From an uncultured Bacteroidales bacterium (lineage in GTDB: Bacteria; Bacteroidota; Bacteroidia; Bacteroidales; FEN-979): DNA of 64,000 nucleotides. Position 1 is the first letter of the stretch. Each line of letters starts with the position of its first letter. The stretch lies in NCBI GenBank assembly GCA_903885595.1, contig CAISJJ010000298.1:1-64000 (forward strand), in the 5' to 3' direction. Position numbers and translations under genes: made by a program. Under the pieces are notes generated by a model. It was given only the letters and a program-made list of their open reading frames with translations, made no database searches and was not told where the DNA came from. Below are positions 8,536 to 15,057 of this stretch, one piece after another.

Positions 8536-9978
8536 TTATTGCGCTTTAATGTTGAGGCAAACCATTTGTTTTGAATCACGCACCAGCATATATCCCCCGG
8601 TAATCGCTATAGGTCCCCACGAATCCTGACCATCCATTATCCGGCTTTTGCTGAGAACGATGAACTGCGTCGTGGAGGCACGGGCGATGGTCATCTCCCC
8701 GTCATCATTGAGGATGTAAAACTTCCCGTCGGCCATGATGTATGGCCCCAGGCCAAAACGGTCGGTTTTACCACTGCTCATAACAGGCTGTTTAAAATCT
8801 CCTGATTTGTAGCACACAAACTGGTTTCGCAAGCCGCCGGCATCCTTGGGTTGTATCCCGAAAATATGACCGTCGGCAAAAATGGGCGTTTGCTGCTCGG
8901 AGGCCAGGCCATCCTGCGGTTTATATTTCTGCAAAACTTTTACGCCATATCGTCCCTTAACATTGGTTATCTGGATAATGGCTGATCCGGCGCCATAGCC
9001 TGCCGTGAAAAAAATCTTTCCATTGTCCAGTATGACCGGAGAAGGCGCCACCACGGAGGGGGCAAATTCAGCCGATTCCCATAGCACTTTTCCCCGGTCG
9101 GCACCTGAGGCAGAAATACCGCAAACCCCTCCAATGGAAAGATACACAAACATTTTTTTCCCCTGGAACATCATCGGCATGACCGAGGAATGAGACATTT
9201 TCCATCCCTTTGGATTGGGCGTTTCCCACACTTTTTTGCCGGTGTTGCAGTCAACCGCAATCAGCAAGGCATTTCCACCTGTCGCCATGATCGCAGTATC
9301 GCCGTCAAGCAGAGGGCATTGCCCGGTGTACCAGAAGGGGATTTCAGTTTTATATTCCTTTTCAAGGTCAATTCCCCACAGGAAATCCCCGTTGAGGCGA
9401 TTCAGGCACATGACCTGGCACTTTGGCCCGATTGAGAGGACGAATTTCTGATTCACGGCAGGAACGGTTCTCGACAGGCCATGGTTACGTTTTAAATGAA
9501 CACGATACCCGCGGCGCCACAGCTCTTCGCCGGTTGAAAGGGAAAAACACCTCAACTGGTCAGCCTTTGCGGTTTCATCATAATCAAGGAGGTAAACTTT
9601 CCCGTTATAAACAGCCGGAGCAGCATGACCTTCGCCGAGACTGACCCTCCACAGGATCTCCGGGCCATTTTTTCCGAAGCGATCAATCAGCCTGACGTTT
9701 TCCTTGCTGATATTGTCAAAGTCCGCTCCCCTGAAGCGTGTCCAGCTTGTCCCGGGGACATCCTCCGCAGCTTTAAAGAATTTGAACTCAGCCCCGATCT
9801 GAACCGGTTTTCCCTGGGAAGTCATCCCCTTTTTTCGATTGTCCATTCCGGGTACAGAGACAGTAAAAGATTTTACCGGATCATAGAAAAACCACCATGC
9901 AAGCAGTCCAAGTGCTGAAAGGATGAAAAACAGAAGGAAATACCTGGTCGGGTGCTTCTTAAACATAGGAAGATCCAT
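8536..9978 (-). CDS. Membrane-anchored PQQ-type beta-propeller protein
   Basis: 480 residues from the ATG at 9978; a second ATG at 9966 (MFKKHPTRY) is equally possible and leaves the same anchor, FLLFFILSALGLLAWWFF. The propeller contains RFRGADFDN, VYLLDYDETAKADQLRCFSL, GEELWRRGYRVH, VMCLNRLNGDFLWGIDLE and LIAVDCNTGKKVWETP, which are PQQ-like blades. It differs from the three shorter paralogues upstream by being anchored and longer. The start lies eight bases after the previous stop. The likely location is the periplasmic side of the inner membrane. Function unknown; a binding or scaffold role is inferred from fold and context. Confidence 0.85.
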   Translation of the reverse strand: MDLPMFKKHPTRYFLLFFILSALGLLAWWFFYDPVKSFTVSVPGMDNRKKGMTSQGKPVQIGAEFKFFKAAEDVPGTSWTRFRGADFDNISKENVRLIDRFGKNGPEILWRVSLGEGHAAPAVYNGKVYLLDYDETAKADQLRCFSLSTGEELWRRGYRVHLKRNHGLSRTVPAVNQKFVLSIGPKCQVMCLNRLNGDFLWGIDLEKEYKTEIPFWYTGQCPLLDGDTAIMATGGNALLIAVDCNTGKKVWETPNPKGWKMSHSSVMPMMFQGKKMFVYLSIGGVCGISASGADRGKVLWESAEFAPSVVAPSPVILDNGKIFFTAGYGAGSAIIQITNVKGRYGVKVLQKYKPQDGLASEQQTPIFADGHIFGIQPKDAGGLRNQFVCYKSGDFKQPVMSSGKTDRFGLGPYIMADGKFYILNDDGEMTIARASTTQFIVLSKSRIMDGQDSWGPIAITGGYMLVRDSKQMVCLNIKAQ

Positions 9979-9985
9979 GCGGCCG

Positions 9986-11227
9986 TCATTTTTTAAGCAC
10001 ATCATAGGCCAGCAATGTGTTGCCATGCCTGATATAAAGAACCCCCTGGTGGATGACTGGATGTGAAAAATGTTCCTTTGTGCCGGCTGTTACCTTAAAA
10101 AAGCCAGTCTGGTCCATCTTCAACGTGGCTGGATTTATCAACCGCACCTCTCCCTTCTGGTTATAGTAGTACAGCATACTGTCGGCCCAAATGATTGTAC
10201 CCGTCCCGCATTTCAGACTATCCAGAACCATGCCGGTCCCGGCATCCAGGCATTTCAACTGTTTCTTCTCTGTAACACATGAATACAGGTTATTCCCTTG
10301 TTTTATAAAACCGCCCATATAATTGTCGATGGTTTTGTTTCTCCAAACTTGTCTGATCTCTTTGCCGTCGGCTGATAACTCAAGTTTAACAGCGCCATTT
10401 CCATCTCCGGCAAAGTAATAGATGAACCCTTTGTCATAAAAAACGGTGTTGCTGTGAGTATCTCCATTGCCAGGTTTCCGTTCGGCGACCGGAATGTTAT
10501 CCTGTGGCTGTACCCATAGTAATTCGCCGGTTTCAGCATCGATCCCCAGCAGTGAATATGCAGTGAAGGTAACCAGGATATTTCGGTTGAATAACCGTAT
10601 CAGATAGGGTGAGTTGTAACCGGGAACTTCACCTTGCCCTTTGCATATCCAGATTATTTTTCCGGTGAACCTGTTCAGCGCCACCACGTTGGTGTCTTTC
10701 CCTCCCGGGACCAGGAAAACTTTATCACCATCAACCAGTGATGATTCTGCATGGCCGAACAGGGTAAATCGTCCGTGCAGATCCTTTAACATGTCGACCG
10801 ACCACTTTTTCACGCCGGTTCCGGCATCAAAACAGGCCAGGTTTCCGAGTCCTGAACATACGTAAATCAGATCGCCTGCCACTGTTGGTGCGCAGCGGGA
10901 ACCAATGTAATTTACAACCCATTCTTTACCGTAATCAGATTTCCACAGCAATTTTCCGCCGGAGGTAAAAGCGAAAAGATATCCTGTTGTGTCAATTTCT
11001 CCTGTGATATAGAGCCTGTTTCCAGTTAAAGTAGGGGATCCGTATCCATTCCCGATAATGTCGGTTTTCCATAGCATGGCCGGACCATCTGCAGGCCAGG
11101 ATTTTAAGAGGTTTTTATCGGGATACATGCCGTTCCTTTCAGCACCACGCCATTGAGATGTTGTTTGAACATAACCGGAAACAGTGCTGAAAACCAGGAT
11201 TGCCAGGATAAGGAGTTTTTTAGTCAT
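9986..11227 (-). CDS. Exported PQQ-like beta-propeller protein, paralogue 3 of the array
   Basis: 413 residues with a cleavable signal peptide (MTKKLLILAILVFSTVSGYVQ). Just after the signal comes the shared motif SQWRGAERNGMYPDKNLLK, then GPAMLWK, the hallmark start of this propeller group. Blades include LFAFTSGGKLLWKS, LACFDAGTGVKKWSVDM, VVALNRFTGKIIWICKG, LLGIDAETGELLWVQPQ and LKCLDAGTGMVLDSL. It is a close paralogue of the next two upstream genes. The 133-base gap upstream contains repeats of a dispersed element, so it may have its own promoter or read through from upstream. Periplasmic; biochemical role unknown. Confidence 0.85.
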   Translation of the reverse strand: MTKKLLILAILVFSTVSGYVQTTSQWRGAERNGMYPDKNLLKSWPADGPAMLWKTDIIGNGYGSPTLTGNRLYITGEIDTTGYLFAFTSGGKLLWKSDYGKEWVVNYIGSRCAPTVAGDLIYVCSGLGNLACFDAGTGVKKWSVDMLKDLHGRFTLFGHAESSLVDGDKVFLVPGGKDTNVVALNRFTGKIIWICKGQGEVPGYNSPYLIRLFNRNILVTFTAYSLLGIDAETGELLWVQPQDNIPVAERKPGNGDTHSNTVFYDKGFIYYFAGDGNGAVKLELSADGKEIRQVWRNKTIDNYMGGFIKQGNNLYSCVTEKKQLKCLDAGTGMVLDSLKCGTGTIIWADSMLYYYNQKGEVRLINPATLKMDQTGFFKVTAGTKEHFSHPVIHQGVLYIRHGNTLLAYDVLKK

Positions 11228-11265
11228 TTTGAGAGAGGTTTATATTATGTATGATTTGATGCACT

Positions 11266-11332
11266 CTTCAACTTTACTCAGGATCCATCATTCGACTTTG
11301 CTCAGGATTATCCCCCGACTTTCGCAAAGTAA
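11266..11332. repeat. Dispersed TTCGACTTTGCTCAGGAT-type repeat, about three copies
   Basis: Two near copies (CAACTTTACTCAGGATCC and CGACTTTGCTCAGGATTA) and a partial third (CGACTTTCGCAAAG) lie between two propeller genes. Relatives in the opposite sense appear at about 29820-29885 (CTGAGCGAAGTCGAAG and CTCCGCTCAGGATCC). Confidence 0.7.
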
Positions 11333-11360
11333 GTGAAACCAACGTATGCCGGCCATCCAG

Positions 11361-12620
11361 CTATTTTCGTATATCATATGCCATCAGCACATCACCCCGC
11401 CTGACATAAAGAATTCCATCTCTGATTTCAGGATGGGCCCAGCATGGTCCTTTGCCATTTGGAACTTTAAAACTGCCTGCCAGTTCAAATTTTCCCGGAT
11501 CCGGTTTCAGCAAACCCACGTTCCCATTCTTTTCTTCGTAAATATAAAGCATGTCGTCTGAAGCAATGATTGATCCTTTTGTCTGCCATTTCTCTTCATA
11601 CATGCGCTTCCCGGTTTTCCAATCGATACAGCACCAGTTTCCACGGGCATTGTCGATCCAGTTTGCACCGTAAATATGGCCATCTATGAGCACCACACCC
11701 CCGTGATGACAGTCGAGTAAGGTATCGGTCCAAACCAGAGAGATATCAGCCGCATCAGCTGATAAACCAAACATTGCTCCAACGTGGTTGTATCCACCGG
11801 TTATGTAGAGAAAACCATCTTTAAAGAGGGGGGTTATCGTATTGGTTTTGGGAGCTCCGGGCCATACCTTCATGCTTGCCTCAGGTTTAAGTGCGGCATA
11901 ATTATATTTCCACAGAATTTTCCCGTTGACCGGGTTAACCCCGATCAAATTGTTGGCCATGACGGTAACGATCACTCTTTGTTGGCCATATTGGATCAAA
12001 CGGGGTGAAGTATAGGCGCTGGTATCATGCAATGTTTCTGACTCCCAAACGGTTTCCCCGGTATTTTTATTTAATGCCACCATGGATGTGCGGGGTCCGG
12101 CAGGTGTATAAATGACCATATCATCCACCAGTAAAAGGGACTCACAAATACCCCATTCACCATAGGCCGCATTGAATTTCTTTGCGGCATTGAATTGCCA
12201 GAGTGCCTTCCCGTCGCTGGCATTGATGCAACTTATAATCCCAAGGCCGCTGAGAAAATAAACTTTCCCGTTTTCCAGGGTCGGCGTACACCGTGTGTCG
12301 GGAAAGGAGCTGTTCCAGGAAGCGCCACAGGGGATTTGCCATTTGATCTCGCCTTTCAAATTCAGAAAGGTCAGATAATCGGTCGAATCCTTCATCCCGG
12401 TCACAAAAATTGTTTTTCCATCCGAAACGGCCGAAGAATAACCCTTTCCGATTCCGGAGCAGGACCATAAAAGCGGTGGACCTTCTGCAGGCCATTCCTT
12501 CAGAAGTCCTGTTCCGGGATAAATTCCATCCCTTTCCGGTCCGCGCCATTGGGAAACATCCTGGGAAAATATAGTTTGTGTAAAAAGGAGCAGAAAAAAA
12601 AGTGCAGAAAATCTTTTCAT
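11361..12620 (-). CDS. Exported PQQ-like beta-propeller protein, paralogue 2 of the array
   Basis: 419 residues, signal peptide MKRFSALFFLLLFTQTIFSQ. The mature N-terminus carries SQWRGPERDGIYPGTGLL, shared with the flanking paralogues. Blades include ISCINASDGKALWQF, MVALNKNTGETVWES, LIGVNPVNGKILWKY and WCCIDWKTGKRMYEE, and the chain ends with VRRGDVLMAYDIR, matching the ends of both paralogues (VRHGTSLMVYNLR, IRHGNTLLAYDVL). Its leader and first codons are nearly identical to those of the Lys/Pro-rich gene at 14116 on the other strand, which supports the chosen ATG. A small palindrome separates it from the upstream paralogue, so it may start a transcript of its own. Function unknown. Confidence 0.85.
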   Translation of the reverse strand: MKRFSALFFLLLFTQTIFSQDVSQWRGPERDGIYPGTGLLKEWPAEGPPLLWSCSGIGKGYSSAVSDGKTIFVTGMKDSTDYLTFLNLKGEIKWQIPCGASWNSSFPDTRCTPTLENGKVYFLSGLGIISCINASDGKALWQFNAAKKFNAAYGEWGICESLLLVDDMVIYTPAGPRTSMVALNKNTGETVWESETLHDTSAYTSPRLIQYGQQRVIVTVMANNLIGVNPVNGKILWKYNYAALKPEASMKVWPGAPKTNTITPLFKDGFLYITGGYNHVGAMFGLSADAADISLVWTDTLLDCHHGGVVLIDGHIYGANWIDNARGNWCCIDWKTGKRMYEEKWQTKGSIIASDDMLYIYEEKNGNVGLLKPDPGKFELAGSFKVPNGKGPCWAHPEIRDGILYVRRGDVLMAYDIRK

Positions 12621-12680
12621 ATGTTAATAATTTGATTTTAGTGGTCACATGGAATACCCATATTAACATTCACGGTTTGC
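12606..12680 (-). promoter_or_regulatory. Duplicated leader, copy B (upstream of propeller gene 11361-12620)
   Basis: Reading the minus strand from 12680, this 5' region begins GCAAACCGTGAAT, continues TTAAT, ATGG and TATTCCATGTGACC, and runs into an AT-rich stretch ending in the start codon. It aligns with 14054-14127 on the plus strand with two mismatches and one 2-base gap over the first 40 bases, and the similarity extends through the start codon. It is probably a shared promoter-proximal or 5' UTR element. Confidence 0.7.
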
Positions 12681-12693
12681 AAGAGCATTATGC

Positions 12694-12710
12694 TTTGGGA
12701 TATTCCCAAA
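12694..12710. terminator. Short perfect hairpin between propeller genes
   Basis: TTTGGGATATTCCCAAA has a 7 bp stem and a 3-base loop, just after the stop of the 12717-13937 gene. There is no long T run, so it may be a weak terminator or an operator. Confidence 0.4.
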
Positions 12711-12716
12711 TAGTCA

Positions 12717-13937
12717 TTATTTCCTGAGGTTATATACCATCAAAGAAGTTCCATGCCGGACAAAAAGACGACCGTGTGCAATCACAAGGTGTGCCCAATG
12801 CTGATCTTCCCCGTAAGGGACTTTGAATGCACTGATTTTTTTAAATGAATTGGCCAATGGCTGGGCAAGAACCACCTCCCCATTATCACCATAAAGATAG
12901 AGCATCCCGTCGGAAAAAATGATATTTCCTCTGCCCGTGATCTTTTCAGAATACATTGGGGCCCCGGTTTTCCAGTCAACACAATACCAGGCCTTACCAG
13001 CATCATCTGACCCGAAAATTTTACCATTTACCAATACGAATCCGCCCATCCGGTTATCAATGCTGGTATTCCTCCATATCTCCCTGACTGAGTTTCCATC
13101 GTCTGAAACCTTGAGCATCACCCCACCCTTCCCATAGCCGGAAACACAGTAGAGATATCCCTCATGAAACAGCGGAGTATTGGCGTGCACCGAATATTTG
13201 TTGGGCTGGTCATGGCTCCATAAAAGGTTCCCGTTTGCGGCATCAATCCCAAGGATCGAGCTTGCGGTATGCGTTACCAGAATGTGCTTATTGGCCAGTT
13301 TGATCAGGGCAGGAGATCCGTAGGCACTTTCTTCACCCTTCCCGCTGCATTTCCAGATAAGCTTGCCGGTATTGGGATCAAGCGCAATTACATTGGCTAC
13401 GGTTCCGCCAACAGTGCAAAATAATTTATTTCCATCAATCAGCAGATTCTCGGTAACGCCCCATTTGATATTCGGACCCTGGTACTCTTTCAGTACATCA
13501 ACACTCCAGAGAAAATCCCCGTTATCCGATTTCCGGCAAACCAGTTTTCCCAACCCACTCAACAGGAATATCTTTCCATCGTGTATTAGTGGCGTACTCC
13601 TTACGCCCGGCCAGCTTTCAGTCCATTCTTCCCCGTATGGTACTTTCCAGGCTAATTTACCGTCCATTTCAAAACAGAAAATATAACCAATCCCATTGAT
13701 AATACCTGCCGTATAAACCCGGTCTTTTGTCACGGCTGCTGAAGAGTGGCCCTCTCCCAGCCCTTCAAAATGCCAGAGCAACGCTGGGCCGTTTTCAGGC
13801 CAGGCCTGAAGCAATCCGGTTTCATCATAAATACCATCACGGTTGGGGCCCCGCCACTGTGCAGTTTCCTGTGAAATAACATCATCATGTAATAGAAATC
13901 CAATGATCAGGATAATCAGGAGTCTTGTCTTAGTCAT
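12717..13937 (-). CDS. Exported PQQ-like beta-propeller protein, paralogue 1, first gene of the array
   Basis: 406 residues with a signal peptide (MTKTRLLIILIIGFLLHDDVIS). The mature protein opens with AQWRGPNRDGIYDETGLLQ and shows blades such as IFCFEMDGKLAWKV, LVCRKSDNGDFLWSVDV, VIALDPNTGKLIWKC, ILGIDAANGNLLWSH and WYCVDWKTGAPMYSE. It is the most upstream gene of the minus-strand train; the adjacent gene on the other side is divergent. Propellers of this group are common in Planctomycetes and Bacteroidota and are mostly uncharacterised. The AxDxxTGxxxW tryptophans are structural. Likely periplasmic; ligand unknown. Confidence 0.85.
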   Translation of the reverse strand: MTKTRLLIILIIGFLLHDDVISQETAQWRGPNRDGIYDETGLLQAWPENGPALLWHFEGLGEGHSSAAVTKDRVYTAGIINGIGYIFCFEMDGKLAWKVPYGEEWTESWPGVRSTPLIHDGKIFLLSGLGKLVCRKSDNGDFLWSVDVLKEYQGPNIKWGVTENLLIDGNKLFCTVGGTVANVIALDPNTGKLIWKCSGKGEESAYGSPALIKLANKHILVTHTASSILGIDAANGNLLWSHDQPNKYSVHANTPLFHEGYLYCVSGYGKGGVMLKVSDDGNSVREIWRNTSIDNRMGGFVLVNGKIFGSDDAGKAWYCVDWKTGAPMYSEKITGRGNIIFSDGMLYLYGDNGEVVLAQPLANSFKKISAFKVPYGEDQHWAHLVIAHGRLFVRHGTSLMVYNLRK

Positions 13938-13965
13938 AAATACAAACAGGTTAAGTTACAGGCAT

Positions 13966-13973
13966 CAAAAATA
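13966..13973 (-). promoter_or_regulatory. Candidate -7 element for the propeller train
   Basis: TATTTTTG on the minus strand fits the Bacteroidota TAnnTTTG -7 consensus and lies 29 bases upstream of the first propeller start codon. No clear TTG -33 partner was found, so support is modest. Confidence 0.35.
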
Positions 13974-14031
13974 GTACAAAAAATGATACTTTTTTACTAA
14001 CCTTTATAGACCAATTCCGAAGAATATGAAA

Positions 14032-14039
14032 TATCTTTG
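14032..14039 (+). promoter_or_regulatory. Candidate -7 element for the Lys/Pro-rich gene
   Basis: TATCTTTG fits TAnnTTTG. A start site a few bases downstream would give a leader of about 70 bases that contains the whole duplicated 40-base element at 14054-14093. Confidence 0.4.
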
Positions 14040-14053
14040 GGTGCAATTTTCAT

Positions 14054-14127
14054 GCAAACCGTGAATCTTAATTTATGGATATTCCATGTGACCTTTAAAA
14101 CAAATTATTATGCACATGAAAAAATTT
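14054..14127 (+). promoter_or_regulatory. Duplicated leader, copy A (upstream of Lys/Pro-rich gene)
   Basis: Partner of the copy at 12606-12680. Shared blocks are GCAAACCGTGAAT, TTAAT, ATGG, TATTCCATGTGACC, CAAATTATT and ATGAAAA. The alignment places the conserved start codon at 14116 rather than at the ATG six bases earlier. Confidence 0.7.
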
Positions 14128-14355
14128 ATCCTTGCACTTGCAGCACTTATTATCATAAGTTTCAGCCCGGCGGTTATGACTGTATCAGGGAGCGAACCGG
14201 TTAGCCCGGAAATGCAGCAACCAAAACCCCCGCCAAAACCAAAAGCGCCAAAGAAGGCTTCCAAGCCAAAAACCCCAAAGAAACCAACGCAACCTAAAAA
14301 ACCAAAGCCAGCCAAGAAACCCAAGGCTCCGCCAAAGCCGCCGTGGATCAAGTGA
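14116..14355 (+). CDS. Small exported Lys/Pro-rich repeat protein
   Basis: 79 residues. A signal peptide (KKFILALAALIIISFSPAV) is followed by a short linker and then about 45 residues made almost only of Pro, Lys and Ala in PKxPKK-type repeats (KPKAPKKASKPKTPKKPTQP), ending PPWIK. The mature part is strongly basic and likely extended or disordered. Proteins like this may bind peptidoglycan, anionic surface polymers or nucleic acid, or span the periplasm; none of these is shown. The start is set by the leader shared with the propeller gene at 12620. It is divergent from the propeller train. Confidence 0.7.
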   Translation: MKKFILALAALIIISFSPAVMTVSGSEPVSPEMQQPKPPPKPKAPKKASKPKTPKKPTQPKKPKPAKKPKAPPKPPWIK

Positions 14356-14364
14356 CGAAAACCG

Positions 14365-14403
14365 GGACACGGGAAACGTGACGCGGGACGCGGGACACGG
14401 GAC
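14365..14403. repeat. Heptamer tandem array, unit CGGGACA
   Basis: About five to six 7 bp units (CGGGACA, CGGGAAA, CGTGACG, CGGGACG) lie in the gap after the Lys/Pro-rich gene. Confidence 0.8.
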
Positions 14404-14440
14404 AAATGAAAGATGGGGTCAACCGTTAATGGAAGGGGTT

Positions 14441-14926
14441 TTAATAGGGCGTTTTATCGATTTTTTCCGACCATTCAGTAAATAGTTCTGTCGCTTTTGG
14501 ATTGATGACCTGATGGAAACTGATTTTCCGATACGCTGGCAGCATGTTCAGCTCTTCATAAATGTGGTTGTCTTTAAAGCCGATAGCATCCGCCTCATGG
14601 CGTGTGGAACTGTACCAGACCGCTCCGATATTGGCCCAGTAAATAGCCGAAAGACACATCGGACATGGTTCGCAGGTCGCATACAATTCTGCCCCGGTGA
14701 GATCAAAATTTTGGATATGTTTGCATGCATCACGAATGGCAACAATTTCAGCATGGGCCGTTGGATCGTTTTGTGAACTTACCCGGTTTCCCCCTCTCCC
14801 GATAATTTTCCCGTCCATGACGACGACAGCGCCAAACGGACCGCCTACATTATTTCTTACCGATCGAAATGCTTCATCAAAGGCTTCTTCCAGATACGTC
14901 ATTGTATATTCCATAGAGATTTTCAT
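14441..14926 (-). CDS. guaD: Guanine deaminase (cytidine/deoxycytidylate deaminase fold)
   Basis: 161 residues. Catalytic zinc motifs are clear: AHAE (His ligand and catalytic Glu) near residues 58-61 and CEPCPMC near 89-95. The sequence GGPFGAVVV, NDPTAHAEIVAIR, CEPCPMCLSAIYWA, and the acidic C-terminal part with GFKDNHIYEE match the Bacillus-type GuaD guanine deaminase rather than cytidine or tRNA adenosine deaminases. It converts guanine to xanthine in the cytoplasm, which would feed the xanthine dehydrogenase genes downstream. It is divergent from the ygfK-like gene and starts the purine region. Other nucleobase deaminases are a less likely reading. Confidence 0.88.
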   Translation of the reverse strand: MKISMEYTMTYLEEAFDEAFRSVRNNVGGPFGAVVVMDGKIIGRGGNRVSSQNDPTAHAEIVAIRDACKHIQNFDLTGAELYATCEPCPMCLSAIYWANIGAVWYSSTRHEADAIGFKDNHIYEELNMLPAYRKISFHQVINPKATELFTEWSEKIDKTPY

Positions 14927-14937
14927 TTATTTCAAGA

Positions 14938-14952
14938 CACCCTGTCAGGGTG
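14938..14952. repeat. CACCCTGTCAGGGTG palindrome
   Basis: Perfect 7 bp inverted repeat around one base, upstream of guaD. The identical sequence occurs at 52394-52408, and related tandem copies lie inside the xanthine dehydrogenase gene. Confidence 0.8.
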
Positions 14953-15012
14953 GACAAAATTAATCAATTAATCATTTTTATCAAGACAACCGCAATTCTC
15001 AAGCTTTATCTA

Positions 15013-15020
15013 TAAATTTG
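15013..15020 (+). promoter_or_regulatory. Candidate -7 element upstream of ygfK
   Basis: TAAATTTG matches TAnnTTTG and ends 37 bases before the TTG start of the ygfK-like gene. Confidence 0.4.
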
Positions 15021-15057
15021 AACCCATTCATCAGTAATCAAAATTAATCAAATAACC

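Noticed and set aside
3629-13937. True PQQ-dependent dehydrogenases
   Set aside because: Only the propeller repeats are seen; no vicinal disulfide, cytochrome domain or recognised catalytic Asp/metal site could be pointed out.
14073-14405. 110-residue Gly/Phe-rich frame on the minus strand
   Set aside because: Mirror of the Lys/Pro-rich gene; the Gly/Phe pattern is what the antisense of Pro/Lys codons gives, and the plus frame has a signal peptide and a conserved leader.
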